A DNA stretch of 64,000 bases from Marinomonas polaris DSM 16579 (GCF_900129155.1 NZ_FQVF01000022.1:27202-91201); one strand, 5' to 3'; shown: positions 1-9,622, numbered from the stretch's first letter. Program-made: numbers and translations. The notes: generated from the letters alone by a model not told the origin.

Positions 1-1011
1 GGACAGGATGGCCTAACCAATGGGGCTATTTATGCCTTATTGGCCCTGTCTATTTTGCTGGTTTTTACAGTCACACGAATATTGCTTATTCCACTAGGCG
101 AGTTCGTAACGTTTGGCGCACTAACAATGGCCGCCATGCAGATGGGTAAAGCCCCAAAATTAGAATGGCTCCTACTCGGTCTTGTTTTGATCGATTGCGC
201 CTTAGATTTGTATCAACAAATCAAACATCACATCGATCGAAACAAGATGAAAAAAATAGCCCTCAAACTCGGCTATGCCTTTGTAATGATAGGCTTATTA
301 AATAATTTGTCTTTGGCAGAAATCCCAATGGCTTGCCAAGTTTTATTAACGCTTTGCCTAATCGTGCCACTTGGCCCAATTATGTATCGTCTGTTTTTCC
401 AACCTCTTGCAGACGCACCAGCACTGGTTTTATTGATTGTCTCCATTGCGCTCCATGTCGCCATGGTAGGCGTCGGTCTATTATTATTTGGGCCTGAAGG
501 CGCCCGCACACAACCCTTCTCAGATACGGGTTTCCGCCTAGGTACCGTGATGCTGAAGAGCCAAACCCTATGGGTTATTCTGGTCTCTATCTTCCTCATT
601 GTGACCTTATTCATCGCTTTTGAACGCACACTTTACGGCAAGGCACTTCGCGCCACAGCAGTAAACCGAATGGGCGCTCGCTTGCAAGGTATTTCACCCG
701 TATTTGCTGGTAAGGCCACTTTCGCTCTAGCCGCTTTTATCGGCAGTGCGTCGGGTATTTTAATTGCCCCAATCACCACACTTTATTATGACTCCGGCTT
801 CATCATCAGCTTAAAAGGCTTCGTCGGCGCCATTATTGGCGGCCTTGTCAGCTACCCAATTGCGGCTATTGGTGCGGTTGCTGTTGGTATGATCGAAGCT
901 TTTTCCATGTTTTGGGCGAGCAATTACAAAGAAATCATCGTTTTCACCCTGATTATTCCATTCCTAATCTGGCGCTCGATGAACAGCCATCATGTAGAGG
1001 ATGACGAATAA
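1..1011 (+). CDS. livH: Branched-chain amino acid ABC transporter permease LivH, 5' truncated
   Basis: Inner-membrane permease of a LivHMGF-type importer. The reading frame is open from base 1, and the first visible residues ([17 protein letters not shown]) are the conserved amino end of LivH, so only a few codons lie outside the window. A TTG at 40 could be mistaken for the start but sits inside this conserved segment. About eight hydrophobic segments are visible, with the EAA-like loop around '[19 protein letters not shown]'. The stop codon directly abuts the ATG of the next gene, so the genes are co-transcribed. The binding protein (LivK) is not in the window and may lie upstream. The substrate cannot be read; the next genes (PanE-like reductase, aldolase) suggest an organic acid or amide rather than leucine. 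Confidence 0.9.
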   Translation, partial: GQDGLTNGAIYALLALSILLVFTVTRILLIPLGEFVTFGALTMAAMQMGKAPKLEWLLLGLVLIDCALDLYQQIKHHIDRNKMKKIALKLGYAFVMIGLLNNLSLAEIPMACQVLLTLCLIVPLGPIMYRLFFQPLADAPALVLLIVSIALHVAMVGVGLLLFGPEGARTQPFSDTGFRLGTVMLKSQTLWVILVSIFLIVTLFIAFERTLYGKALRATAVNRMGARLQGISPVFAGKATFALAAFIGSASGILIAPITTLYYDSGFIISLKGFVGAIIGGLVSYPIAAIGAVAVGMIEAFSMFWASNYKEIIVFTLIIPFLIWRSMNSHHVEDDE

Positions 1012-2811
1012 ATGAAATCGCGTAATTTAATTATTTTTGGCTTAGTCGTACTTGCCATTGCACCTCAAGTGCTACCAACATTTCAGGTCACTCTACTTAA
1101 CTATATTGGTCTATACGCATTAGTCGTACTTGGCCTAGTATTACTCACAGGTGTAGGCGGCATGACCAGCTTTGGTCAGGCAGCTTTTGTTGGGCTTGGC
1201 GCTTATTCCACTGCTTACCTAACCACCACAGAACAACTACCGAGCTGGCTAGCCTGGTCGGCAGGATCACCTTGGGTCGGGCTGCTTATTGGTTTGCTAT
1301 TAACGGCAGCCGTTGCTTTATTCCTTGGCGCACTCACCCTTAAATTATCAGGTCACTATTTACCACTAGGCACCATTGCTTGGGGCATTTCGCTGTATTA
1401 CTTGTTTGGCACCATGAGTTCTATGGGCGGACATACAGGGATTAGCGGTTTACCTTCTTTAAGTCTGTTTGGCGTTCTTCTCGATAAAGGGGAAAAGATT
1501 TATTACTTAATTTGGGCGATTCTGATGTTGGCGGTCTGGATTACCAGCAACCTACTAAATTCCCGTGAAGGTCGCGCCATTCGCGCCCTAAAAGGCGGTC
1601 AATTAATGGCAGAATCCATGGGCGTAAATACCTTTCGCTCAAAGATGGTTATTTTCTTGATCTCCGCTCTGTTTGCTGCCATTTCTGGCTGGCTTTACGC
1701 GCACACGCAACGCTTTGTTAACCCAACACCTTTTGGTCTTAGCATGGGTATTGATTACCTATTTATGGCATTGGTTGGTGGCGTTGGCAGCGTCTGGGGG
1801 GCACTACTTGGCGCAGGCATTTTGACCATGCTCAAACAATGGCTACAAGACTGGCTACCTCTTATTATGGGTGGAAACGGCCAATACGAATCCATTGTGT
1901 TGGGCCTATTAATCATTTTCATGATGCAACGCTCACCCGGCGGCATTTGGCCTTTATTAGTGAAATTTGCACCAGCGTCGTGGCGCAATCAAGACCACAT
2001 AAAAATAAACCCATCTGCCACAGAACTATCACGCCGTGAATTACCACAAAAAGGCAAATTAGTTTTAGAAGCTTGCAATGTTACTCGCCGCTTCGGTGGT
2101 CTAATTGCCAATAACGAGATGAATCTTCAGCTGCACGCAGGTGAAGTACTTGCCCTCATCGGCCCAAATGGCGCAGGCAAAAGCACCATGTTCAACCAAC
2201 TGTCTGCCGTCGATACACCCAATGATGGCGAAGTGCTCTTTTTGAATCAAAGCCTAAAAGGCAAAAGCTCTCGCCAAGTCGCTCAAATGGGCATGAGCCG
2301 CACCTTTCAGCATGTAAAATTACTGACCTCCATGACGGTGTTAGAGAACGTCGCACTAGGTGCACACATGCGCGGCAACAAGGGCATCATCAGCTCCGCA
2401 CTACATCTTGAACGTGACGAAGAGCAACGCCTTCTTAAAGAATCCCAATACCAGCTTGAACGCGTCGGATTAGGCGAACACCTTTATACCGAAGCAGGTA
2501 GCCTATCTCTTGGGCAGCAACGCATCCTTGAAATTGCTCGCGCACTTTGCGCCGACCCATGTGTATTACTGCTAGATGAACCAGCAGCAGGGCTTCGCCA
2601 TCAGGAAAAACAAGCACTAGCAGAACTACTCAAGAAACTCCGCGAAGAAGGCTTGGCTATTCTCTTGGTTGAGCACGACATGGACTTTGTTATGAACCTT
2701 GCTGATCGAATTGTGGTGATGGAGTTTGGTGAAAAAATTGCCGAAGGCTTACCAGAAGAAATTCAAACCAACCCTGCCGTTTTAGAAGCCTACTTGGGAG
2801 GTGTCGAATAA
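1012..2811 (+). CDS. Fused branched-chain amino acid ABC transporter permease-ATPase (LivM-LivG)
   Basis: 599 residues joining two usually separate subunits. Residues about 1-320 are a LivM-type permease with roughly nine membrane segments and the cytoplasmic EAA-like loop near 186-206. After a linker (about 321-348) comes a LivG-type ATPase with Walker A GPNGAGKST at 384-392, signature LSLGQQ, Walker B with LLLDEPAAGL, and the H-loop LLVEHDMDF. The ATG starts immediately after the stop of livH, and the stop shares one base with the ATG of livF (TAATG), so translational coupling is likely. Permease-ATPase fusions of this type are known in the Liv family but are the minority form. All ATPase motifs look intact. 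Confidence 0.93.
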   Translation: MKSRNLIIFGLVVLAIAPQVLPTFQVTLLNYIGLYALVVLGLVLLTGVGGMTSFGQAAFVGLGAYSTAYLTTTEQLPSWLAWSAGSPWVGLLIGLLLTAAVALFLGALTLKLSGHYLPLGTIAWGISLYYLFGTMSSMGGHTGISGLPSLSLFGVLLDKGEKIYYLIWAILMLAVWITSNLLNSREGRAIRALKGGQLMAESMGVNTFRSKMVIFLISALFAAISGWLYAHTQRFVNPTPFGLSMGIDYLFMALVGGVGSVWGALLGAGILTMLKQWLQDWLPLIMGGNGQYESIVLGLLIIFMMQRSPGGIWPLLVKFAPASWRNQDHIKINPSATELSRRELPQKGKLVLEACNVTRRFGGLIANNEMNLQLHAGEVLALIGPNGAGKSTMFNQLSAVDTPNDGEVLFLNQSLKGKSSRQVAQMGMSRTFQHVKLLTSMTVLENVALGAHMRGNKGIISSALHLERDEEQRLLKESQYQLERVGLGEHLYTEAGSLSLGQQRILEIARALCADPCVLLLDEPAAGLRHQEKQALAELLKKLREEGLAILLVEHDMDFVMNLADRIVVMEFGEKIAEGLPEEIQTNPAVLEAYLGGVE

Positions 2812-3572
2812 TGACTCAAGCTACAGAAAAAAATTTACTCGACGTCAGCGGCCTTCGTGTTGCTTATGGCAAAGTGGAAGCACTAACCGGTATCGATCTG
2901 ACCTTAAAAGAGGGGAAACTGGTGACTGTTATCGGTCCAAATGGCGCAGGCAAAACCACATTACTGTCCGCCATCATGGGAATCTTACCTTCCAAAGGCA
3001 CCATTCGCTTTAACGGTAAAGACTTCATCAGCCCAGATGTTGAAACTCTGGTTGGCCATGGGCTTGGCTTAGTTCCCGAAAAGCGCGAATTATTTTCCAC
3101 CATGACAGTTCAGGACAATCTATTGCTGGGTGCGTTTCAACGCTATCGCCGTGGTGATAAAAGCTACGACCAAACCTTGAGCGAAATTTACAGCCTTTTC
3201 CCTCGTTTATGGGAACGACGCCAACAGCAAGCTGGCACGTTATCAGGCGGAGAACGTCAAATGCTTGCCATTGGTCGGGCCATGATGAGTAAACCAAAGC
3301 TCTTGATGCTAGACGAGCCTAGCCTTGGGCTAGCGCCATTAATTACGCGAGAGATTTTTCGTATTTTTGCAGATTTACGCCGCCAAGGTGTCTCCATACT
3401 TCTGGTGGAACAAAACGCGCGTGCAGCACTAAAAGTAGCTGATTACGCTTATGTTCTTGAAGGTGGGCAGGTAGCAATGCAAGGCCCTGCAGCAGAGCTT
3501 GCCAATGACCCTAAAGTCATAGAGGCCTATCTTGGCCTAGCCAGCAAACACCAAGAATTACTTTCTAGTTAA
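2811..3572 (+). CDS. livF: Branched-chain amino acid ABC transporter ATP-binding protein LivF
   Basis: 253-residue ATPase, the second nucleotide-binding subunit of the Liv-type importer. Visible motifs are Walker A GPNGAGKTT near residue 43, signature LSGGERQ, Walker B LLMLDEPSLGLAP and H-loop LLVEQNA; the SLGLAP extension is typical of LivF. It overlaps the previous stop by one base and is the last gene of the transporter set. About 100 bp separate it from the PanE-like gene on the same strand, with no clear terminator between, so readthrough is possible. Confidence 0.93.
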   Translation: MTQATEKNLLDVSGLRVAYGKVEALTGIDLTLKEGKLVTVIGPNGAGKTTLLSAIMGILPSKGTIRFNGKDFISPDVETLVGHGLGLVPEKRELFSTMTVQDNLLLGAFQRYRRGDKSYDQTLSEIYSLFPRLWERRQQQAGTLSGGERQMLAIGRAMMSKPKLLMLDEPSLGLAPLITREIFRIFADLRRQGVSILLVEQNARAALKVADYAYVLEGGQVAMQGPAAELANDPKVIEAYLGLASKHQELLSS

Positions 3573-3673
3573 GATCGTCAACAACATTAAGTAAACAGGC
3601 AAGAAGCTTATTACTAAACACGAGAAAGCACTCTTTTTAGAGCCTTTCTCATTTTCAAACGGAAAAATTGATT

Positions 3674-4657
3674 ATGAATATTTGTATCGCAGGAGCCGGC
3701 GCTATTGGGTGCACACTAGCCGCCCGCCTAGCAAAATCTGGCCAAACCGTGAATGTTCTTGCTAGAGGAACCACCCTCGAAGCCATTCAGAAAAAAGGCA
3801 TTCATCTCACCGACATAGACGGTGAGCATAAAGTCACAGTTAACGCTTCCGATTCAGCAAAAGAACTTGGCCCGCAAGATATTATTTTCATCTGCACTAA
3901 GGCGCCTGCCTTGCCCGCCATGCTTAAACTCATTACCCCCATGCTGCATGAAAAGACAATTGTCATTCCTGTTGTGAACGGCATTCCATGGTGGTATTTC
4001 CAAGGCATTGAAGGACGTTTTTCTGGCGATAGCATTCAAGCCATTGATCCTGAAGGCTCAGTCAGTAAATTGCTTCCTCATACTCACCTAATTGGCTGCG
4101 TGGTATTTATTACCGCATTTAGAAACTCGCCGGGCGTCGTTACTTCAACCAACCCGCACCTAATCGTACTTGGTGAAATAAATCACCAAATGAGCGAACG
4201 ACTTGAGCAAGTTCGCACAGTAATTGAAGACGCAGGCATCGAAGCCCGCGCTACTGATAATATTCGTGATCAGATATGGACTAAAGTGGCGGCCAACATC
4301 ACCTCTAACCCACTTTCAGTTGTCACCAAAGGCACGTTAGAACAACTTTACGCTGATGATCGCCTAAAGCCTCTCGTTCGCAGAATGCTCGACGAAGTTC
4401 TACTCATTGCCGCCGCCTATGGTGCACGAATTCGTTTTGATCCTCATACTTTTATGGAGCTTGGTGCAGGCATGGGCGCTGTCAAAACCTCCATGCTACA
4501 AGACTACGAAGCTGGCCAACCTTTAGAGCTCGACGCTATCGGCTATTCGGTATTGGAGCTGGCAAACAAGGTAGACATTCCCATGATCGCCACACAAAAC
4601 CTGTTGGATTTAACTCAATTTATTGCGGCACAACCACAAACTCAAAAGCAACTTTAA
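3674..4657 (+). CDS. 2-dehydropantoate 2-reductase-like oxidoreductase (PanE/ApbA family)
   Basis: NAD(P)H-dependent reductase of the PanE/ApbA family, which reduces 2-oxo acids (ketopantoate in the pantothenate pathway). The N-terminal Rossmann motif is GAGAIG; the helical C-terminal domain carries KVAANITSNPLSVVTKGT, which matches the conserved lysine/asparagine region of the family. I place the start at the ATG (3674); an in-frame TTG six bases upstream is less likely. The gene lies between a Liv-type transporter and a class II aldolase, which suggests a catabolic role on an imported 2-hydroxy or 2-oxo acid rather than coenzyme A synthesis. That role is inference. Confidence 0.85.
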   Translation: MNICIAGAGAIGCTLAARLAKSGQTVNVLARGTTLEAIQKKGIHLTDIDGEHKVTVNASDSAKELGPQDIIFICTKAPALPAMLKLITPMLHEKTIVIPVVNGIPWWYFQGIEGRFSGDSIQAIDPEGSVSKLLPHTHLIGCVVFITAFRNSPGVVTSTNPHLIVLGEINHQMSERLEQVRTVIEDAGIEARATDNIRDQIWTKVAANITSNPLSVVTKGTLEQLYADDRLKPLVRRMLDEVLLIAAAYGARIRFDPHTFMELGAGMGAVKTSMLQDYEAGQPLELDAIGYSVLELANKVDIPMIATQNLLDLTQFIAAQPQTQKQL

Positions 4658-4694
4658 AATTAACAACACATAAAACAACATAAAGGGAACACAA

Positions 4695-5456
4695 ATGAGC
4701 AACCCAGTGAACCGCCCAACCCACATTAGCGAAGAAGAATGGGCTCTTCGTGTTAAATTAGCTCACTGCTACCACCTAATAGACTTTTTTGGCTGGACAG
4801 AGACCATTTTCAACCACATTTCCGCTCGCCTCCCCCACATTGAAGGCGAGTATCTAGTTAATCCATTTGGTCTAAATTATACAGAAATCACTCCAGAAAA
4901 TTTGATCAAGGTGGATGTCAACGGCCACAAACTGGATGACTCGCCATATGATGGCAACCCTGCTGGCTTTGCTCTTCACGGAGCCATTCATGCAGCACGA
5001 GAAGACATACACTGCGTCATCCACACCCACACCAATGAAGTCTCAGCAATTGCGATGAAAAAACAGGGTTTCACCCACGATAGCTTTTACGGCGCACAAC
5101 TTTATGGCCGCGTTGGCTACCACGCATTTGAAGGCATTACTCTCTTTGAAGATGAAAAAGGCCGCATGCTTGAAAGTCTCGGACAGAAACACATTCTAGT
5201 CTTACGAAATCACGGTATCGCAGTTGGCGAATTTGACATAGAACGTACTTTTTTCCTTTTATGGACAGTGCAGCGCGCCGCAGAAATTCAAGTCACCTCT
5301 GGTGCACTTGGCGGTGAAGATGTATTACTAGAACAAAGTATTCGCGAAAAATGCGCAGATTTAACGCAAATGTTAATTAAAGATAGCGGCTTTGCAGACA
5401 AATTCTATAACGCCATGGTTCGCAAAATGGAAGCCGAAAAAGGCCCCTGCTGGTAG
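4695..5456 (+). CDS. Class II aldolase/adducin family protein
   Basis: 253-residue member of the class II aldolase/adducin fold, which covers zinc-dependent sugar-phosphate aldolases and decarboxylases. The zinc-site histidines are visible in VIHTHTNEVSAIA and LRNHGIAVGE. A good ribosome site (AAAGGGA) lies 7-8 bases before the ATG. It follows the PanE-like gene by 37 bp, so the two are probably one transcript. The adducin-like length and the lack of phosphate-binding features argue against assigning a specific sugar phosphate. Substrate unknown. Confidence 0.85.
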   Translation: MSNPVNRPTHISEEEWALRVKLAHCYHLIDFFGWTETIFNHISARLPHIEGEYLVNPFGLNYTEITPENLIKVDVNGHKLDDSPYDGNPAGFALHGAIHAAREDIHCVIHTHTNEVSAIAMKKQGFTHDSFYGAQLYGRVGYHAFEGITLFEDEKGRMLESLGQKHILVLRNHGIAVGEFDIERTFFLLWTVQRAAEIQVTSGALGGEDVLLEQSIREKCADLTQMLIKDSGFADKFYNAMVRKMEAEKGPCW

Positions 5457-5480
5457 CCTCCCCCAAAAATAGCCAACCTT

Positions 5481-5507
5481 AATAGCCAACCAAGAGTTGG
5501 CTATTTC
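5481..5507 (+). terminator. Hairpin after the aldolase gene
   Basis: Perfect 10-bp inverted repeat (AATAGCCAAC at 5481-5490 with GTTGGCTATT at 5496-5505) and a 5-base loop, 24 bp after the aldolase stop. There is no strong T-run, so termination may be partial. A direct copy of ATAGCCAACC at 5469-5478 gives an alternative left arm. Confidence 0.5.
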
Positions 5508-5632
5508 ACAAAACACACCCTTACTTTTTATTGCAATTGAGAATCATTATTGATATAAATGCTTGATGTTTCAATTGACTAAAAACGTCATTTTTTGTAC
5601 ATTCTATCACTTATAAGAAGCAAGGATTTTTA

Positions 5633-6121
5633 ATGACCAGCAAACCTAGAGCTCCACGAAGTCAACGATATAACCCTGCAAGTGAAGATTTCCACAAAGA
5701 AGACTTTCCCTTTTACTGGCTAAATCAAGTTCATGGTCGCTATAGTGTCGCTGTTGAAAAAGCACTAAAAAAAGTCAATCTTGACATCCCAAGGTGGCGA
5801 ATTCTGTTCACTTTGAAGGAAGAAGGCACCTGTAGCGTTTCGCAAATCGCAGTACACGCCATAGCCAAACTTCCTACCGTTACAAAAATCATCCAACGCA
5901 TGAAACAAGATGGTCTTGTAGACACAAGAGTTAGAAGTGATGATGGTCGTGTTACTGAAGTCATGCTTACTGAAAAAGGCATCAACGCAGTTGAAGACAT
6001 TCGCTTTATCACCAAAGATTTATTCAAACAAAGCTTTAAAGGCATGACCGAAGCAAAAATAAAAAGGCTCAACAAACTACTGGAAGAGCTATTTCACAAT
6101 TTACCCGAGCACTACAGCTAA
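5633..6121 (+). CDS. MarR-family transcriptional regulator
   Basis: 162-residue winged-helix regulator. The helix-turn-helix core is VSQIAVHAIAKLPTVTKIIQRMKQDGLV, followed by the wing RSDDGRVTEVMLTEKG, both typical of MarR. Start ATG with AAGGA upstream. It stands between the aldolase operon and the TRAP operon, so it may regulate either. MarR proteins bind short palindromes; CAATTGA-type sequences occur twice in its own upstream region (near 5534 and 5570), and a TTGAATG/CATTCAA dyad lies upstream of dctP. The ligand is unknown. Confidence 0.88.
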   Translation: MTSKPRAPRSQRYNPASEDFHKEDFPFYWLNQVHGRYSVAVEKALKKVNLDIPRWRILFTLKEEGTCSVSQIAVHAIAKLPTVTKIIQRMKQDGLVDTRVRSDDGRVTEVMLTEKGINAVEDIRFITKDLFKQSFKGMTEAKIKRLNKLLEELFHNLPEHYS

Positions 6122-6165
6122 AAGCAGAAACTCTTCAATAGAACCACAAACACATCCTTTTAAAC

Positions 6166-6215
6166 GCACCAAAGTTAGTTTGAACGAGATTATCGCTCAA
6201 ACTCGGTGCATTTTT
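6166..6215 (+). terminator. Rho-independent terminator of the MarR gene
   Basis: Two-part stem: GCACC (6166-6170) with GGTGC (6205-6209), and AGTTTGA with TCAAACT inside it, followed directly by TTTTT. It lies 45 bp after the marR stop and isolates that gene from dctP. Confidence 0.75.
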
Positions 6216-6603
6216 GTATCTTTTAATTTGTTATCTTTTCGAAAAACCCACTCTCAAGAAATATATCCTTACTTACGATCTTAGATTAATTATAGAACAC
6301 CAAAAAAAAATACAACCAACTGAAATATAAAGATTTTATTCATATATTTATGTTTTTAAACCATCAACAAATACTAATTCAAACTCAAAAAAGCCCACAT
6401 AATTAACAAAATATGGTTTGGCACAATACTTGAATGCATGAATATTTACTTGAACATTCAATTAAAAATGTGTTTCTATAAAAATGCATTATGACTCTCA
6501 CAAGAGAATCAAATTAAAGTTCAAATAAAAATTATCGCGGATCAAACCGCTAAATGCAGCTCAAACTATTTCTAGATAGTGAGCATCTACGAGGATACCC
6601 CCA
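6216..6603 (+). promoter_or_regulatory. AT-rich upstream region of the TRAP operon with a TTGAATG dyad
   Basis: About 390 bp without a gene. It is very AT-rich. The one clear structure is an inverted repeat TTGAATG (6430-6436) and CATTCAA (6455-6461), separated by 18 bp, about 145 bp before the dctP ATG. This could be an operator for the neighbouring MarR protein, but nothing shows binding. No small gene with a convincing ribosome site is visible. Confidence 0.35.
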
Positions 6604-7638
6604 ATGCCTTACAAGCCATTAGTTACTGCGTTTTTCTCATCAATAGCCATTATTGGATCCATGGGAGCAACCGCTTCCTCGGTTCGTCTAGACATCCAAA
6701 GCGCTTGGCCACTTACCCTACCCGCCAGTGGACAGAGCGCCCAGCACTTAGCTGACAGGATCAAAACAACTTCAGAAGACATTAAAGTAAAACTCTACTC
6801 TGCTGGAAAATTGGTCCCACCACTAGAAATATTTGACGCCGTTCAGCAAGGAACCCTAGACGCAGGCTATACATCGCCTCTGTACGTTGCTGGACGATTC
6901 CCAGCTTTACAGCTGTTTGGTGGCGTTCCATTTGGCCCATCAGCACTAGAGTATTTAGATTGGATCTATAACGGCGGCGGTTTAGCAATTTGGCGTGACA
7001 TCTATGCCAAGCAAGGCGTTGTAACAGTTCCATGCGGTCTAATGGATGCGGAAGCTGGAGGCTGGTACAACTTTGAAATCAATAGTACTGATGATTTGAA
7101 AGGTAAAAAAATCCGCTTCGCAGGACTTGCTGGCGAAGTCATGAAAAAAGCCGGCGCATCGGTGGTTCTTCTTGGTGGTGGCGATATTTACCCTAACCTA
7201 GAACGTGGTGTCATAGATGGAACCGAGTTCTCTATGCCTGCGATTGACGCTGCTATGGGCTTCGAAAAAGTAGCTAAATATTACTACCTACCTGGCTGGC
7301 ACCAACCTGCTGCAATCAATGAGCTAATCATCAACAAACGCAAATGGGACTCTATGAGCGCAGCACAACAAGGCTTGATCGAAGACACTTGTCGTGAAAC
7401 TCAACTATGGACAATCTCTTCCACCACGATAGCCAATGCCGATGCCATTAATAAATTTAAAGCAGCTGGCACTCAAATTAAAGCCTTCCCTCCTGCCGTT
7501 CTCGCTGCATTTAAAAAAGGCACAGACGAAGTAATGAATGAAGAAGCGAATAAAGATGCTGACTTCAAACGCACTCTAGATTCTCTCAATAGCTACCGTG
7601 AAAAAGTGTCTCTGTGGACTGAATATAAAGGCAATTAA
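6604..7638 (+). CDS. dctP: TRAP transporter substrate-binding protein (DctP family)
   Basis: 344-residue periplasmic binding protein of a TRAP transporter. It has a signal peptide (about residues 1-25, MPYKPLVTAFF... to TASS), then the DctP fold with the typical central segment LKGKKIRFAGLAGEVMKKAGASVV and GVIDGTEFSMP, where the family places the substrate-carboxylate arginine (here the R of KIRFAG). First gene of a dctPQM operon; a hairpin follows its stop. The family binds mostly organic acids such as C4-dicarboxylates, sialic acid or 2-oxo acids; the ligand here cannot be told. Confidence 0.92.
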   Translation: MPYKPLVTAFFSSIAIIGSMGATASSVRLDIQSAWPLTLPASGQSAQHLADRIKTTSEDIKVKLYSAGKLVPPLEIFDAVQQGTLDAGYTSPLYVAGRFPALQLFGGVPFGPSALEYLDWIYNGGGLAIWRDIYAKQGVVTVPCGLMDAEAGGWYNFEINSTDDLKGKKIRFAGLAGEVMKKAGASVVLLGGGDIYPNLERGVIDGTEFSMPAIDAAMGFEKVAKYYYLPGWHQPAAINELIINKRKWDSMSAAQQGLIEDTCRETQLWTISSTTIANADAINKFKAAGTQIKAFPPAVLAAFKKGTDEVMNEEANKDADFKRTLDSLNSYREKVSLWTEYKGN

Positions 7639-7645
7639 CTTCAAA

Positions 7646-7681
7646 TAAAACCGAGAGATACATGACGTCTTTCTCAGTTTT
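7646..7681 (+). promoter_or_regulatory. Intercistronic stem-loop between dctP and dctQ
   Basis: AAAAC-C-GAGA (from 7646) can pair with TCTC-A-GTTTT (7672-7681), giving a stem with one mismatch. Such stem-loops after the binding-protein gene are common in TRAP and ABC operons, where they protect or partly terminate the message so that binding protein exceeds permease. Confidence 0.45.
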
Positions 7682-7728
7682 ATTCTTTAACGTCTACTAA
7701 TCCGCCTTACACAATCGGAGCTATTTTG

Positions 7729-8286
7729 ATGTACACCATAAACTCCATTGCTGACAAAATCGGAGCTTTTTCCGTTGCTGTCGGCAAAGCTGGCTCACTT
7801 ATTCTGCCCATTTTAATCCTCACCATCTTGATAAACGTGATATTGCGCTACGTTTTCAATATCGGCTTGGTGGAACTAGAAGAAGTTCAATGGCACCTAA
7901 ATGCCATCGTTGTTATGTCCTGCTTAGCCTATACCTACCAAGCGGATGAACACATTCGTGTTGATATTTTTCACAATAGATTCAGCCCTAAACGTCGTGC
8001 ATGGGTCGAGATTCTTGGTATCTTATTTTTGTTTTTCCCTTATACCATTCTCGTTTCATGGCACGCATGGGAAATCACCACTTATTCTTGGTCATTACGT
8101 GAAGGCTCCCCAATGCCTTCTGGATTGCCCGCTCGCTATATCATCAAGGGTGTTATGGCTCTCGGCTTGAGCCTTTTAGCACTGCAAGGTGTTGCGATTT
8201 TTTTCCGCAATATTGCTTTTTTAATTCAACCCAACGCTGTCTCCGCCTCATCGACTCCTGCGGAAAAGGGATCGCATCATGAATGA
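7729..8286 (+). CDS. dctQ: TRAP transporter small permease (DctQ family)
   Basis: About 185-residue four-helix membrane subunit of the TRAP transporter. Four hydrophobic segments are visible, with the family pattern NVILRYVFNIG followed by EEVQWHLNAIVVMSCLAY and ADEHIRVDIF. I prefer the ATG at 7729 (GGAG about 10 bases upstream) over the adjacent TTG. Its 3' end overlaps dctM by 8 bp, so the permease subunits are translationally coupled. Confidence 0.92.
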   Translation: MYTINSIADKIGAFSVAVGKAGSLILPILILTILINVILRYVFNIGLVELEEVQWHLNAIVVMSCLAYTYQADEHIRVDIFHNRFSPKRRAWVEILGILFLFFPYTILVSWHAWEITTYSWSLREGSPMPSGLPARYIIKGVMALGLSLLALQGVAIFFRNIAFLIQPNAVSASSTPAEKGSHHE

Positions 8287-9616
8287 GTTATTTGTTTTTT
8301 TACTATTTTCTACCTTTATGCTTATTCTATTTTCAGGTTTTCCTGTTGCCTTTGTTTTAGGCGGCGTCGGCGTATTATTTGCCACGTTGGGCAGTATCCT
8401 TGTGTCATTTGATATCTATGACGTAGCAGAATTGCGCACCATAGGTTTTGTCGCCAATAGGACGTTTTCAACCATTTCCAGCTACTCACTAATCCCTATG
8501 TCGATGTTTATCTTTATGGGATACATGCTTGATCGCTCTGGTATTGCCGAACGTTTAATTGAAGCAATGCGTCGCGTTTTAGGTAAAACACCAGGTGGAT
8601 TGGCAATCGCAGTGGTTCTAATAGGTGTTGTGCTTGCAGCATCTACTGGCATTATTGGTGCATCAGTCGTACTGCTTTCCACCATTGCACTTCCAACTAT
8701 GTTTAAAGCGGGTTACGCGAAATGGATCAGCGCAGGTACAGTTGGAGCAACAGGTTGCCTTGGCATTCTTGTTCCACCTTCTATCATGCTGGTAGTGATG
8801 GGCGATCAATTACGTATTCCTGTTGGCGACCTTTTTATGGGCGCAATCATACCGGGATTATTACTGGCCACCAGCTTCGTACTTTTTATCTTTATTTATG
8901 CCCTGATTAAACCTTCTACCATGCCAAAAGTCGCCTTCGATGAAGAAAGTGGCGTAAGCAAATTCGAGATTATTCGAGATATTTCTAAAGCTCTGTTCGC
9001 ACCGCTGGTCTTAGTTTTGGCTGTATTGGGTTCCATCATTGCGGGTATCGCTTCACCTACGGAAGCTTCTGGAATTGGCGCTGCTGGCGCAACCTTTTTA
9101 GCCTGGAGTTCAGGCCGATTAAAATGGCACGACTTGCGTTTTGTCTGTTATCAAACAGGCCGATCTGTCGCTTTCTTATACGCCTTGATCTTTGGTGCAT
9201 CCTGTTTTTCTGTGGTCTTACGCGGTTACGGTGGTGATGAAGTGATTGAAAACGCCCTTCATGCTTTGCCACTCAGCCCAGAAGGCGTGTTGTTCTGTGT
9301 GATTCTAATCATCTTTTTATTAGGCTTTTTCTTAGACTGGATGGAAATCGTCTTAATCGTCGCACCTCTGGTGATGCCAATTTTAGTAGGTTTTGGCTTC
9401 GATCCTGTTTGGGTCGCGATTCTTATGGCGTTATGTCTGCAAACTTCCTTTTTAACACCGCCCGTTGGCATGGCGTTGTTCTACATAAGAAGCGCAGCAA
9501 GTGACATCAGCATGGCAGAGATATACAAGGGCGCAATCCCTTTCGTACTACTGCAATTACTGACACTTGCCATCGTTGCTCTTTACCCGTCATTGGTTAC
9601 TTGGCTACCGAACTAA
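8279..9616 (+). CDS. dctM: TRAP transporter large permease (DctM family)
   Basis: 445-residue, roughly 12-helix transport subunit that drives sodium-coupled uptake with DctQ and DctP. Family landmarks are the repeated segments GIIGASVVLLSTIALPTMFKAGY with LGILVPPSIMLVVMG, and in the second half LDWMEIVLIVAPLVMPI and TSFLTPPVGMALFYI. The start overlaps dctQ. A strong hairpin follows the stop. Confidence 0.94.
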   Translation: MNELFVFLLFSTFMLILFSGFPVAFVLGGVGVLFATLGSILVSFDIYDVAELRTIGFVANRTFSTISSYSLIPMSMFIFMGYMLDRSGIAERLIEAMRRVLGKTPGGLAIAVVLIGVVLAASTGIIGASVVLLSTIALPTMFKAGYAKWISAGTVGATGCLGILVPPSIMLVVMGDQLRIPVGDLFMGAIIPGLLLATSFVLFIFIYALIKPSTMPKVAFDEESGVSKFEIIRDISKALFAPLVLVLAVLGSIIAGIASPTEASGIGAAGATFLAWSSGRLKWHDLRFVCYQTGRSVAFLYALIFGASCFSVVLRGYGGDEVIENALHALPLSPEGVLFCVILIIFLLGFFLDWMEIVLIVAPLVMPILVGFGFDPVWVAILMALCLQTSFLTPPVGMALFYIRSAASDISMAEIYKGAIPFVLLQLLTLAIVALYPSLVTWLPN

Positions 9617-9622
9617 GCATTC

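Noticed and set aside
273..629. 118-codon minus-strand frame inside livH
   Set aside because: Shadow of the conserved permease; no ribosome site and arginine/threonine-rich, unlike neighbouring proteins.
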